Source: RGIG5579 sp045541915
GTDB taxonomy: Bacteria > Bacillota > Clostridia > Oscillospirales > SIG627
Direction: 5' to 3'
Length of the DNA: 64,000 nucleotides
Assembly: GCA_045541915.1 (NCBI GenBank)
Contig: JAZQJZ010000007.1
Location: 1 to 64,000 of the forward strand
In this document: positions 41,971 through 50,375 of the stretch, piece after piece
Numbering within the stretch: the first letter of the stretch is position 1
Layout: each line of letters starts with the position of its first letter
Position numbers and translations under genes: made by a program
The notes under the pieces: model-generated
The model's database searches: none
What the model saw: only the letters and a program-made list of their open reading frames with translations
What the model was told of the DNA's origin: nothing

Positions 41971-44232
41971 ATGCACCAATCTCTTTCTCTGGATGAGGTC
42001 CTGGATCTTGTTTTGCCCCTGGATCCTTGCGATAATACTCCCAAAAAACGTCCCGGAAAAGCAGAATGGAGCCTTTTTCCGGTAGAAGAAAAAAACCGCT
42101 ATGAGGACATTTCCCTGACGCTGGTTTTCAAAAGCGGAGAGGATGAAATCCGCATCACCGGAATTGCCGATGCAGTGTGTGTTGAGGATGGCATCTATTA
42201 TGTGGAGGAGCATATTCTCCTGGATCAGATGGTCTCCTTTGCCCGCTTCCGGGACAGAACCCTTCTCCGGGCGAGATTTCTTGCCCTTGCTCTGGCAGGA
42301 ACCAAGAAACTGACACAAGTGGGCACCCGACTGTTTGTTTTCGCCCAAGGACGGGTGGAAACCGAGCCCTGTGTTTTGGAAAAGGAAGAGCTTTCCCGGA
42401 CCATTTCCCCCTACATACAAAAAGTCCTTTCCCTTTCCGTTCTGTTTCAAAAGCCGGATGTGAATGTGGTCTTTCCTCATACGCAGCTTCGCGAGGGTCA
42501 GAAAAAGCTGATCCACGGAGTCTGGGACGCCATCAAAAGCGGGACCAAGCTTTTTGCCTGCGCCCCCACCGGAATTGGCAAAACTCTGGCGGTGTTGTAT
42601 CCGGCCTTACGGGCCCTGGAAACCGGAAGGGCAAAAAAAGTGTTTTATGCCTCTCCTAAAAACACATTAAAGCTGCAAGCCGCCGCTGCGGTGGAAAGTC
42701 TGCAGAAGCTCCGTGGCCTCCGCACTCTGGTGCTGGGAGCCAAAATGAGCCTTTGCCCGGAGGAAAAGGAAGAATGCGAAAGCCTTGGCTGTCCTTATAT
42801 GGACGGATTCGGGGAAAAGCTTCCGCAGGCCCTCTCTTTTCTCGCCACCTTCTCCTGCATCACCACAAAGGAGATCCTTTCTGCAGCCAAAACCTTTCAG
42901 ATCTGTCCCTTTCAGCTGCAGCTGAAGATCCAACCCTACTGCCAGGTGGTCATTGGAGATTACAATCACATTTTCGACCCCAACCGCGCCTTATTTGCCC
43001 CCTCAAAGGATGCCATTTTGCTCATTGACGAGGCGCACAATCTGCCCACGCGGATTCGGGAAAGCTTTTCCGTGCACCTTTCCCCCCAGGATCTGGATCC
43101 CTTCTTTCGAAATCCGGTCCCGGCCTTTCAAATGCTAAAAGAGCACCTGGCGCCTCTTTCCGCCATTTTTGTAAACGTAGACAAAAAAAGAGACGAAAGC
43201 AAAGAATATTTTTCTTTCGAAGCCCCCGCCTCCTTGGCAGAAAAGGTAAGCCAAGTGCTTCCCAAGGTGGGCTTTGCGCTCCACGAGGGCTTTGGCCCTC
43301 TTTCCCGGGAAGATAGACGGATCCTCCGGGATTTTTACGGAAAGCTAAAGAAGTTCACCCTTCTTTTCAAGGCCTTTGATTCGGATTTTGCCACCGTTTA
43401 TCCCCCGGAGGGCGGTGTGCGCATCTATCTTGTAAATCCCCGAGAAAAGATCCGAAGCAGTGCAGACGGCTGGAAATCGGTCACCTTCTTTTCCGCAACC
43501 CTTTTGCCAAAGGACTATTATTTCCAGCTGCTTTCCGGCGGCCAGGAAGACAGCTTTCTGGTTCTTCCCTCTCCGTTTCCCAGAGAAAATCTTTTTGTGG
43601 GCATTTGCCATTTGGATGTATCGTACGCCCAGCGCTTTGCCACTGCCCCCAAGCTTTGCAGCATCATTCGCCGTGCCACGGCATCAAAGCCGGGCAATTA
43701 TATGGTCTTTCTCCCCTCTTTTGAATACTTAAATCTGGTGAGCCAGGAATATAAAAAGCGCTTTTTTGATCACCGCATCCTGGTTCAGGAAAAGATCATG
43801 ACCGGGCAAAAGCGTAAGGAATTTTTAAGAACCTTCGAGGAAAACCGAAAGGGGACGCTCATCGGATTTTGTGTTATGGGCGGAATCTTTTCCGAAGGAG
43901 TAGACCTGAAGGGAGATTCTTTGGTGGGAGAGATCATTGTGGGAACCGGATTCCCTCCTCCCAGCCCCGAAGCGGAGGCGGAATGTGCTTCCTATTATAA
44001 AAGAGAAATGGACGGCAAAAGCTTTGCCTATACCCTCCCCGGCTGGAGCCGGGTGCTTCAGGCAGCCGGACGGGTGATCCGGGACGAGAATGACCGAGGC
44101 TTTCTCATCCTTTGCGATGCACGTTACCAGGGAGAGGATATGCTGGAATTGTTTCCGGAAAGCTGGGACGGAGCAGTTCATCTGGAACGGGACGCTCAAC
44201 TGCAGCAGGAGCTGGAACGATTCTGGAAATAA
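41971..44232 (+). CDS. Rad3/XPD-family (DinG-like) DNA helicase
   Basis: A 753-residue superfamily 2 helicase. Residues 1-150 include a PD-(D/E)XK-like stretch (EIRITGIADAVCVEDGIYYVEE), as in exonuclease-helicase fusions. Walker A APTGIGKT is at 198-205. Four cysteines (262, 269, 274, 312) sit where Rad3/XPD enzymes hold their 4Fe-4S cluster. The DEAH box is at 353-356, and motif VI QAAGRVIRDENDRG lies near residue 695. Such helicases unwind 5'-to-3' in repair or at R-loops. The ATG at 41971 lies after GGGGAGG at a rather long distance. It follows an unknown small gene and precedes the sortase gene. Confidence 0.9.
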   Translation: MHQSLSLDEVLDLVLPLDPCDNTPKKRPGKAEWSLFPVEEKNRYEDISLTLVFKSGEDEIRITGIADAVCVEDGIYYVEEHILLDQMVSFARFRDRTLLRARFLALALAGTKKLTQVGTRLFVFAQGRVETEPCVLEKEELSRTISPYIQKVLSLSVLFQKPDVNVVFPHTQLREGQKKLIHGVWDAIKSGTKLFACAPTGIGKTLAVLYPALRALETGRAKKVFYASPKNTLKLQAAAAVESLQKLRGLRTLVLGAKMSLCPEEKEECESLGCPYMDGFGEKLPQALSFLATFSCITTKEILSAAKTFQICPFQLQLKIQPYCQVVIGDYNHIFDPNRALFAPSKDAILLIDEAHNLPTRIRESFSVHLSPQDLDPFFRNPVPAFQMLKEHLAPLSAIFVNVDKKRDESKEYFSFEAPASLAEKVSQVLPKVGFALHEGFGPLSREDRRILRDFYGKLKKFTLLFKAFDSDFATVYPPEGGVRIYLVNPREKIRSSADGWKSVTFFSATLLPKDYYFQLLSGGQEDSFLVLPSPFPRENLFVGICHLDVSYAQRFATAPKLCSIIRRATASKPGNYMVFLPSFEYLNLVSQEYKKRFFDHRILVQEKIMTGQKRKEFLRTFEENRKGTLIGFCVMGGIFSEGVDLKGDSLVGEIIVGTGFPPPSPEAEAECASYYKREMDGKSFAYTLPGWSRVLQAAGRVIRDENDRGFLILCDARYQGEDMLELFPESWDGAVHLERDAQLQQELERFWK

Positions 44233-44264
44233 CAAAATCATCATAACAAAAGGAGGATGGCATC

Positions 44265-45575
44265 ATGTTCGGACAAAAAAGAAAAAAGCAAATCCCGGAA
44301 AGAAGCTTCTTTTTGGGCGAAATGGAATCCCGGGAAGCCGGCAATATGCCCTTTTCCGATGAAGATGCCTTCCCTCTCAAAGAAGAAACAGGAGATGCCT
44401 TGACGCTAAAAGCAGAAAAGGAGATTTCCCCAAAGAAAACGGAGCCTGAAAAAGTCGCCGGTGAGAAAAATGCCAAAAAGCACCGTCATGCGCTAAGAAA
44501 CATTCCCAATGAAACAAAAGGAAAAAATGTTGCCTCCCCGGAAATCAAGCCCGAAAAAAAGCGCAAACCGTTTCCGAAAAAGGCAAAACGGGATGTAAAA
44601 AAAGACCCGGAGCCAAGCGAGACTTACCGCTCCCTGTTCCCCATGGGCGAAGCGGAGATCAAGGCTTCTCTAGAGGGAATGTACGGCGTTTACTCCGATC
44701 CGGAAAAAAACAAAAAGAAGACCCTTGGCGCCTTTGACTATGTGCGCTACGGGATCCTCTTTGTTTGCATATTCGGTTTTTTGACGGCATCGTTTTTTGT
44801 GTTCCGCAAGCTCTACGACTATTACCGGGCTTATGTGGTATATTCCGGTCTGCAGGAAATGGTTTCGGAAAAGGACCGCTTTGCCGATGAATACTTGAAA
44901 AAAGCCCTGGTCTCGGTCGAAACCCTTACACCGGCCGACATTCTGGCAGGCAAAACCCATTCAGACAGCGCCGGAAACTCTACCTTTACCAGTGAGCAGG
45001 AGACGCTGGTGGGAAAAATCGCCCAGTTGAAAAAGATCAACGCCGACACTGCCGGCTGGATCAAGATCGAGGGAACGGTGGTGAATTATCCCATCGTTTG
45101 GTCCTCCAAGCGAAACTATTATCTGCACCGGGATTTCTACGGCAAAACCCTTTCCGGCGGCGCGATTTTCATCGATCCGAGAAATTCCAGTAACATTCCC
45201 CAAAATCGCAACACGGTCATTTACGGGCACAATATGTCCGACGGCAGTATGTTTGCCTCCGTTCACGATTTTGCCAGCGCATCGGTGTTTTACTCGGCCA
45301 CCATCGAAATTGCCACTTCTGACGGAATCTATATTTACGAACCCTTTTCCGTTCACGAATCCAATGCCTTTGACAATTATTTTGAAACGGATTTTGTTTC
45401 CGATGTGGACTTTATCAATTTCTGTGAGCAGATGGCATTCATTTCCCTCTATGAAACGGAGCACACCTTCAACAAAAACAGTCAGATCATTACCCTGTCC
45501 ACCTGTGATAACAACGAGCACTCCACCGACCGTCGCTTTGCGGTTCACGCAGTTTTAAGCAAGGTTATACGATAA
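44265..45575 (+). CDS. Class B sortase with long cytoplasmic N-terminus
   Basis: A 436-residue SrtB-type transpeptidase. Residues 1-160 are charged and low-complexity (many Lys, Glu and Pro), followed by a membrane helix at about 163-181 and an extracytoplasmic sortase fold. The catalytic residues are His322 (YGHNMSDG), Cys414 (LSTC) and Arg424 (DRRFAVHAVL). Class B members attach one or a few proteins to peptidoglycan. The cytoplasmic part is far longer than the few residues usual before the helix. AGGAGG lies upstream. The 3' end overlaps a convergent gene by 11 bases. No obvious sorting-signal protein is encoded in the window. Confidence 0.92.
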   Translation: MFGQKRKKQIPERSFFLGEMESREAGNMPFSDEDAFPLKEETGDALTLKAEKEISPKKTEPEKVAGEKNAKKHRHALRNIPNETKGKNVASPEIKPEKKRKPFPKKAKRDVKKDPEPSETYRSLFPMGEAEIKASLEGMYGVYSDPEKNKKKTLGAFDYVRYGILFVCIFGFLTASFFVFRKLYDYYRAYVVYSGLQEMVSEKDRFADEYLKKALVSVETLTPADILAGKTHSDSAGNSTFTSEQETLVGKIAQLKKINADTAGWIKIEGTVVNYPIVWSSKRNYYLHRDFYGKTLSGGAIFIDPRNSSNIPQNRNTVIYGHNMSDGSMFASVHDFASASVFYSATIEIATSDGIYIYEPFSVHESNAFDNYFETDFVSDVDFINFCEQMAFISLYETEHTFNKNSQIITLSTCDNNEHSTDRRFAVHAVLSKVIR

Positions 45576-45870
45576 AATCAATGGCGGCGCGGCTTTCTCG
45601 CAAGGGTCTCATAAAAGCACCTACGGCCTTGTGATCCGGATGCACAATGTACGCATCCAGCGCCTCTTGAGATTCAAAATCGGAAATCAGGATCAGATCC
45701 GCATTCTCCGGATTGGATCCATCCTTGTTCACGTAAACCAGGCTATTTTTGATCAGGTCGATCTTGGCAGGCAGTGCTTCCAGCATAGCGCGCGTGGCAG
45801 CCACATTTTCTGCCTTACTCTTTCCCTGGGCCTCCTCTTTGAAGCGAAACAGTACAATATGACGAAGCAT
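45565..45870 (-). CDS. Dabb-family stress-responsive A/B-barrel protein
   Basis: A 101-residue protein of the dimeric alpha/beta-barrel (Dabb) family: starts MLRHIVLFRFKEEA, has SDFESQEALDAYIVHPDHKAVGAF and ends near DFIV. Function in bacteria is mostly unknown; plant members respond to salt stress and some fungal or plant relatives are small cyclases. It has its own promoter (45900-45928) and AAAGGAG. It runs convergent to the sortase gene with an 11-base overlap. Confidence 0.9.
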   Translation of the reverse strand: MLRHIVLFRFKEEAQGKSKAENVAATRAMLEALPAKIDLIKNSLVYVNKDGSNPENADLILISDFESQEALDAYIVHPDHKAVGAFMRPLRESRAAIDFIV

Positions 45871-45899
45871 TTTGTGTTCTCCTTTTACTTTTTTCTGTT

Positions 45900-45928
45900 A
45901 TTCTAACACAATCCACCGTCACATTCAA
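45900..45928 (-). promoter_or_regulatory. Promoter of the Dabb gene
   Basis: Minus-strand TTGAAT (45923-45928) and TAGAAT (45900-45905), spacer 17. Confidence 0.55.
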
Positions 45929-46021
45929 TCTCCTTTTTCACAGAAAAACAGGATGTTTTCCCGAATCTTCACGATTCATAGGAAAAAAAGTTTGCAAAAC
46001 ATTTTATTTTTATTAAAATGC

Positions 46022-46050
46022 TTGACATATTTTTTCATTGGTGATATAAT
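46022..46050 (+). promoter_or_regulatory. Promoter of the sigma factor gene
   Basis: Perfect TTGACA (46022-46027) and TATAAT (46045-46050), spacer 17. Confidence 0.85.
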
Positions 46051-46081
46051 TTATTTTAGGTAGTAATCGAAAGAGGTATCC

Positions 46082-46660
46082 ATGTCTAACAGCAAGGAAG
46101 TGCTTTCCCTTTCCAAGGATGAGAAGGAACTGGACACATGGGCAAAAGAGGCCGCCTCGGGAGGAGATCATTCCTTTTCCCGACTGGTGGAATATTTTAC
46201 CCCAGTTCTGTTCTCTATGATCTCGCCCTTGGCAGTTCCGGAAACGGAAAAGGAAGATTTGATGCAGGAAGGTCTGATCGGTCTTTATAAAGCAGTCCGT
46301 TTGTTTGACCCAAGCCTCTCCTCCTTTGCCACCTTCGCCCGGATCTGTATGCGTTCTGCCCTATTGGACGGTGTGAAAAAATACCAGAAAAGAGGCGCGG
46401 ATCTGGATCTTGCAGACTGGGAGGAAACCATCCCCGCTTCCCTGACCGAGACCCCTGAAAGGATCTTTTTGGGTCGGGAAGAGCTGCAGGAACTGATGGA
46501 GCGAGTGGATCGAACTCTTTCCCCCATGGAGCGCCGTGTTTTCGGCCTAAGTCTTCAGGGCAAGGGTCCTTCCCGAATCGCAGCAGAATTGGGGCTGGGG
46601 CAAAAAAGCGTGGAAAACACGCTTTACCGGCTTCGCAAAAAGCTTTCGGCGCCGGTTTGA
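46082..46660 (+). CDS. SigH-like RNA polymerase sigma factor
   Basis: A 192-residue sigma-70 family protein with region 2 (FSRLVEYFTPVLFSMISPL, KEDLMQEGLIGLYKAVRLFDPSLSSFATFA) and region 4 (LSPMERRVFGLSLQGKGPSRIAAELGLGQKSVENTLYRLRKKL), lacking regions 1 and 3. This is the layout of SigH (Spo0H) and related alternative factors. AGAGGT lies upstream. It has a perfect housekeeping promoter. The neighbours differ from the usual sigH-rpmG-secE-nusG order, so equivalence to Spo0H is probable but not proven. A tRNA-like RNA begins 13 bases after its stop. Confidence 0.85.
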   Translation: MSNSKEVLSLSKDEKELDTWAKEAASGGDHSFSRLVEYFTPVLFSMISPLAVPETEKEDLMQEGLIGLYKAVRLFDPSLSSFATFARICMRSALLDGVKKYQKRGADLDLADWEETIPASLTETPERIFLGREELQELMERVDRTLSPMERRVFGLSLQGKGPSRIAAELGLGQKSVENTLYRLRKKLSAPV

Positions 46661-46672
46661 TTTTCGTTGATA

Positions 46673-46747
46673 TGCCCGTGTAGCTTAAAGAGAGCGTTTT
46701 GATCGGCAACGATCTAAAAGGGTGACGGTGCGAGTCCGTTCTGGGCA
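46673..46747 (+). ncRNA. tRNA-like cloverleaf without an anticodon loop
   Basis: A 75-base segment folds like a tRNA. TGCCC / GGGCA form the end stem. TA at 46681-46682 sits where tRNAs have U8 and A9. GCT / AGC (46683-46685 and 46693-46695) make a short D-arm. The arm GACGG TGCGAGT CCGTT (46724-46740) is nearly a normal T-arm, with a single U55-to-G change in the loop. In the anticodon position there is a longer stem, TTTT-GATCG / CGATC-T-AAAA, capped by the GNRA loop GCAA, which cannot decode. No CCA is encoded. It lies between the sigma gene and the zinc-ribbon gene in one transcript. I do not recognise the family; a decayed tRNA is the main alternative. Confidence 0.45.
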
Positions 46748-46774
46748 ATTTTAAAAAATTAAGAGGTATGGCAA

Positions 46775-47053
46775 ATGTACGAAGACAAGACACTGGTATG
46801 CAAGGATTGTGGCAATGAATTCGTTTTCACCGCTGGTGAACAGGAATTCTACGCCGAGAAAGGTTTCCAGAACGAACCCCAGAGATGCAAGCCCTGCAGA
46901 GACGCGAAGAAGAATGCTTCCAGACAGGCAAGAGAGTATTTCACTACCACTTGCGCTAACTGCGGCAAGGAAGCAAAGGTTCCCTTCCAGCCCACCAGCG
47001 ATCGCCCTGTTTATTGCAGCGATTGCTTCGCAGCAATGAAGGAGAACGCATAA
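46775..47053 (+). CDS. Double zinc-ribbon protein (CxxC-x17-CxxC type)
   Basis: A 92-residue protein with two zinc ribbons: CKDC ... CKPC in the first half (residues 9-43) and CANC ... CSDC in the second (residues 60-85). The middle DAKKNASRQAREY is a basic helix. Such proteins are conserved in Clostridia, and their function is not established; nucleic-acid binding is a common guess. GAGGT lies eight bases before the ATG. The leader contains the tRNA-like RNA. Confidence 0.88.
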   Translation: MYEDKTLVCKDCGNEFVFTAGEQEFYAEKGFQNEPQRCKPCRDAKKNASRQAREYFTTTCANCGKEAKVPFQPTSDRPVYCSDCFAAMKENA

Positions 47054-47063
47054 TTTTTCGTTC

Positions 47064-47098
47064 AAAAAAACAGTCACCGAAAGGTGGCTGTTTTTTTG
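47064..47098 (+). terminator. Terminator after the zinc-ribbon gene
   Basis: AAAAACAGTCACC gaaa GGTGGCTGTTTTTTT. Confidence 0.9.
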
Positions 47099-47106
47099 TT
47101 TTCTCT

Positions 47107-47661
47107 TTAAAATGGAACAAGAACCGGACGAAAGGGCTGACTTTTTCTCAAGGCTGTGTGCTTGGCGGCATTTTTGGAAACTGGATCCATCCGATATTTT
47201 TTTCTCGGCAAAGTCCCCTTCACAAGAAACCTGGCAGGCGGGATCCTTTTTTGCTTGGGGGAAACGGCACGCAGCTGCTTTTTTAATTCGCTTTTGGCTC
47301 TTTTTGCGTGACGGTACACCGTCCTTAAGCTAAAAAAACTCATCTCGGCAATTTCTTCATGGGTCAAGCCGTAAAGGTAGTGCAGTCGGGCAAAATCCCG
47401 GATTTCCTCCACGGAGATGAGCGAAATAGCCAGAGCAAGACGGGTAGCATACCGTTCACAAAGCCGCCGGTGACGGTTCAGCTTTTCCTTCAAGCTGTTC
47501 TCCCCCAAGGCGAAGGCGCGGAGCACCGGAGATGCACTTTCACCGAAATGATGCACAAAGGAGCGGTAGCTTTCGCTCTGCATCAGAGCAAGGCTTTTTT
47601 CGTCCTGCTCCACCGCCCTTTGAAGCAACCAATACCGGGAAATGTATTCATCAAAGGTCAA
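47107..47661 (-). CDS. Phage-type sigma-70 region 4-like regulator
   Basis: A 184-residue protein. The N-terminal half is helical (MTFDEYISRYWLLQRAVEQDE), and residues 95-135 form a helix-turn-helix similar to sigma region 4 and to phage late regulators such as ArpU or RinA (LHYLYGLTHEEIAEMSFFSLRTVYRHAKRAK). The last 45 residues are basic. Translation begins at TTG (47661), overlapping the stop of the small upstream gene. Such proteins are normally found in prophages; no other phage genes adjoin it here, so it may be a leftover or have been recruited by the host. Confidence 0.7.
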   Translation of the reverse strand: MTFDEYISRYWLLQRAVEQDEKSLALMQSESYRSFVHHFGESASPVLRAFALGENSLKEKLNRHRRLCERYATRLALAISLISVEEIRDFARLHYLYGLTHEEIAEMSFFSLRTVYRHAKRAKSELKKQLRAVSPKQKRIPPARFLVKGTLPRKKYRMDPVSKNAAKHTALRKSQPFRPVLVPF

Positions 47662-47870
47662 GCGATGGATCCCCAGTCATAATATTTTGCACTATCTGCC
47701 ATGGCCATTTTTTCCGTGCGAACGGAGAGAAGCTCTTCCTGAAGATTCTCCCGAAACCAAGCCATTTCCTCCGCCGTATCCGAAAGCACTTCCTCCAAAG
47801 CCTCCGCCGCTTCCTCTACCTTTTCCAAGGCGAAGACTAGCGCTTCTTCTTTTTTCTGCAAGTATTTCAA
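47658..47870 (-). CDS. Small acidic coiled-coil protein
   Basis: A 70-residue protein, TTG start at 47870 with AAAGGAG nine bases upstream. It is almost entirely helical and acidic (EEALVFALEKVEEAAEALEE), compatible with a coiled coil. It overlaps the phage-type regulator gene (TTGA) and shares its operator-controlled promoter. It might act as partner or antagonist of that regulator. An overlapping frame starting at ATG 47901 has glycine-rich, implausible sequence and is not used. Confidence 0.6.
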   Translation of the reverse strand: MKYLQKKEEALVFALEKVEEAAEALEEVLSDTAEEMAWFRENLQEELLSVRTEKMAMADSAKYYDWGSIA

Positions 47871-47912
47871 GTGTGATTTCTCCTTTTTCGTATTTTCTCA
47901 TTGCTCGACTGG

Positions 47913-47941
47913 ATTATATCACGAAATTTCGTAATTGTCAA
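47913..47941 (-). promoter_or_regulatory. Promoter with palindromic operator (ACGAAATTTCGT)
   Basis: Minus-strand TTGACA (47936-47941) and TATAAT (47913-47918), spacer 17. The spacer holds the perfect palindrome ACGAAATTTCGT (47921-47932). A related half-site TACGTAATTTCGT lies just upstream at about 47951-47963. A repressor covering both would block the promoter. Confidence 0.7.
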
Positions 47942-48028
47942 TACAATTTACGTAATTTCGTTCGCATTTTTACTTTTTAATGTGCACGACAGGACGTACA
48001 GTTTTTTATGAATCTTTTTGAAATTCCC

Positions 48029-48057
48029 TTGCAAAACCCCCTTGTTTTTGGTAAAAT
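48029..48057 (+). promoter_or_regulatory. Promoter of the glycosyltransferase operon
   Basis: TTGCAA (48029-48034) and TAAAAT (48052-48057), spacer 17. Confidence 0.6.
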
Positions 48058-48124
48058 ATCATCGGGTTTATTCGCGTTTGACTTCACCTGACTGTTTCAC
48101 CATTTTTTCATTGAGGAAAACACT

Positions 48125-49213
48125 ATGACCATCATCATTCCTGCCTACAAGCCGGATCAAAAACTGATTGATCTGTTGAAAAAATTGAAAGAATGCACCA
48201 CCGCAAGACTTCTGGTTGTAAACGACGGCTCCGGAGAAGCGTATGAGGACATATTTCAAAGTGTCCGGGAGCTGGGGTGCACCTTGCTTTGCCACCCTGT
48301 AAACAAGGGAAAGGGCGCTGCCTTAAAGACCGGTTTCCGGTTTCTTTTGGAGGAGGGCAAGGAAAAAGAGGCCATCTGCACCGCCGATGCAGACGGTCAG
48401 CATTTGCCCGGCGATATTCTTCGCTGTATGGAAGAAGCAAAAGCCCATCCGGAGGCGCTGGTTTTGGGTTCCCGGATGTTCAAAGGGGACGTTCCTGCCA
48501 GAAGCCGGATCGGCAACGCCATTTCCCGGTTCACCTTTCACCTTTTAATGGGCACCAAAGTGTATGACACCCAGACAGGTCTGCGCGCCTTTTCCGCCGG
48601 TCTGCTGAACGAAATGCTATCCACCCCCGGCGATCGCTATGAATACGAAATGCAGGTGCTTTGCGATATGGCCAAACACAAGATCCCCATCCGGGAGGTG
48701 GAGATTGAAACTGTCTATTTAGAGGAAAATAAATCCTCACACTTCAATCCCTTGCGTGATGCGGTGAGAGTTTACGGGCTTCTGCTGAAAAACGCCCTGG
48801 GAAGAGCCTTTCAGCCTGTGATCTTTCTGCTCTCATCCTGCCTTGCCTTTTTCCTGGATGTCATTGTTTATTACCTTCTGTTCAACTTTGTTTTTTCCCA
48901 TTTTATTCCCTCTCCGGAGGATCTTGCCTTTTGTTCTCTTTTGATTGCAAGAGCCATTTCCTCCGTGGTGAATTTTACCGTCAACGGAAAAATGGTCTTT
49001 CACAATTTAAAGCATCCGGCACGAAGCTTTGTTCTGTATGTGCTTCTGGTGGTGGGCATTTTCTTTGGCAATCATGTTCTCAACACCCTGTTTTTGGTGG
49101 ATTTTGCACTTCATGAGATCCCCTCTTTGATCCTGGCGCAGTGCATTTGCTTCCCGGTGAGCTTTTTGATTCAAAAATACATTGTATTTCCCAAAACAAA
49201 GGAGACAAAATGA
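48125..49213 (+). CDS. GT2 glycosyltransferase fused to a GtrA-like membrane domain
   Basis: A 362-residue protein. Residues 1-215 are a dolichol-phosphate-mannose-synthase-like GT2 domain with IIIPAYKPDQ, VVNDGSG, and TADADGQH providing the metal-binding acidic motif. Residues 225-360 contain four membrane helices of the GtrA type. Such enzymes load a sugar onto undecaprenyl phosphate and help flip it. GAGGAA precedes the ATG. The stop overlaps the next gene (ATGA). The neighbours suggest a surface glycan role. Confidence 0.92.
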   Translation: MTIIIPAYKPDQKLIDLLKKLKECTTARLLVVNDGSGEAYEDIFQSVRELGCTLLCHPVNKGKGAALKTGFRFLLEEGKEKEAICTADADGQHLPGDILRCMEEAKAHPEALVLGSRMFKGDVPARSRIGNAISRFTFHLLMGTKVYDTQTGLRAFSAGLLNEMLSTPGDRYEYEMQVLCDMAKHKIPIREVEIETVYLEENKSSHFNPLRDAVRVYGLLLKNALGRAFQPVIFLLSSCLAFFLDVIVYYLLFNFVFSHFIPSPEDLAFCSLLIARAISSVVNFTVNGKMVFHNLKHPARSFVLYVLLVVGIFFGNHVLNTLFLVDFALHEIPSLILAQCICFPVSFLIQKYIVFPKTKETK

Positions 49214-50142
49214 GAAAAAAGCACCGCCTTTTTCTCCTGTTCTCTCTGGATCTGATCTGCCTTGGGGTGCTTCTTTGCACCTTCGCCCTATTTCATCACG
49301 TTCTTCCCCGAAGCATCGGCAACCTTTATGGAGCCACCGCGGAGACAGAATTGCAGGATTGGGCAGAAAAATTCCCCGATAAATTTACCACTGACGGCTC
49401 TGTGGTCAAGGGGGATGGATTTTATATGGATTCCCAGGTAAATGTCACCGTAACCACACACGTGGAAAATGGCGTTACCTACTATGTGGCCGATCTTTAC
49501 GTTCGATACATCACCTCCCTGAAAACTGCCATGGCAGGCGAGACCTTTTCCACCGGTATCTCGGATTCCACCCTGAATCTTTCCCGTGAAAACAACGCGC
49601 TTCTCGGTGTTTCCGGTGATTATTTCGGCATCCGTCAAAGAGGGATCGTCATTCGGAACGGCGAGGTTTACCGAACCTCAAAGGCCCACCAGATCTGCGT
49701 ACTCTATTACAACGGAACCATGGAAACTTATTCCTTTTCCTCCTTTGATGTCAATCTTGCCATTGCCGGGGGTGCCTGGCAGGCCTGGGATTTCGGCCCT
49801 ATGCTTCTGGACGAAAAGGGGCTGGCCATAGAGGAATTCAGCACCGGCATTTCCGGGGAAAACCCTCGGGTGGCTCTGGGTTATTACGAGCCGGGGCATT
49901 ACTGCCTGGTGGCAGTGGACGGAAGACAAAGCCTCTCCCGGGGAATGACCCTGGCGGAATTGGCAAAGCTATTTGAATCTTTGGGTTGCCGGAGAGCCTA
50001 TAACCTAGACGGCGGACATTCTGCCGTAATGACCTGGCAAGGAGAGATCTTTTCCTCTCCCAGTAAAAAAGGCGGCAGAGACATCAGCGATATTCTCTAC
50101 ATCGCAAGTCCCACCTGGACCTATCAAGGAGAAGAAGAATGA
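49210..50142 (+). CDS. Exported phosphodiester glycosidase (NAGPA/DUF2233 family)
   Basis: A 310-residue protein with an N-terminal membrane anchor or signal (about 8-30) and a NAGPA domain. Landmarks are GVSGDYFGIRQRGIVIRNGEVY, FGPMLLDEKG, NPRVALGYYEPGHYCLVAVDGRQ and AYNLDGGHSAVM. The family removes sugars linked through phosphodiesters, as on lysosomal enzymes in animals or wall glycopolymers in bacteria. It overlaps the glycosyltransferase gene by four bases; AAAGGAG lies upstream. The pairing suggests addition and removal of a phosphodiester-linked sugar at the surface (inference). Confidence 0.9.
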   Translation: MRKKHRLFLLFSLDLICLGVLLCTFALFHHVLPRSIGNLYGATAETELQDWAEKFPDKFTTDGSVVKGDGFYMDSQVNVTVTTHVENGVTYYVADLYVRYITSLKTAMAGETFSTGISDSTLNLSRENNALLGVSGDYFGIRQRGIVIRNGEVYRTSKAHQICVLYYNGTMETYSFSSFDVNLAIAGGAWQAWDFGPMLLDEKGLAIEEFSTGISGENPRVALGYYEPGHYCLVAVDGRQSLSRGMTLAELAKLFESLGCRRAYNLDGGHSAVMTWQGEIFSSPSKKGGRDISDILYIASPTWTYQGEEE

Positions 50143-50348
50143 AAAAGTTCTTTTGTTTTTGCAAGCGACTGTTGCCCCATATCACCTTGATCTTAAGCCT
50201 TTCGCTTTTGACTTTTTTCGTCATTGATCTGTTTAACGAGTCTATGGCTTTTCTGAACAATGCCCTGACCAAAGGGATCCTCGCCGTGTGTGCCGGGCTC
50301 ACCGTCCTTCTTTCAATCCTTTCTATTTTAGACAACGAAAGAAAATAA
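50139..50348 (+). CDS. Small two-helix membrane protein
   Basis: A 69-residue protein: a basic start (MKKFFCFCKRLLPH), two hydrophobic helices (about 14-30 and 45-63) and a short charged tail. No family is recognised. It overlaps the NAGPA gene by four bases and is followed directly by another membrane protein, so it belongs to the same operon, probably as a membrane partner. Confidence 0.75.
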   Translation: MKKFFCFCKRLLPHITLILSLSLLTFFVIDLFNESMAFLNNALTKGILAVCAGLTVLLSILSILDNERK

Positions 50349-50375
50349 ATGTCCCAAAAGGGATCAGGAGATTTT

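Noticed and set aside
47692..47901. 69-codon minus-strand frame from ATG 47901
   Set aside because: Glycine-rich out-of-frame reading of the coiled-coil gene; its ATG lies within a few bases of the predicted transcript start.
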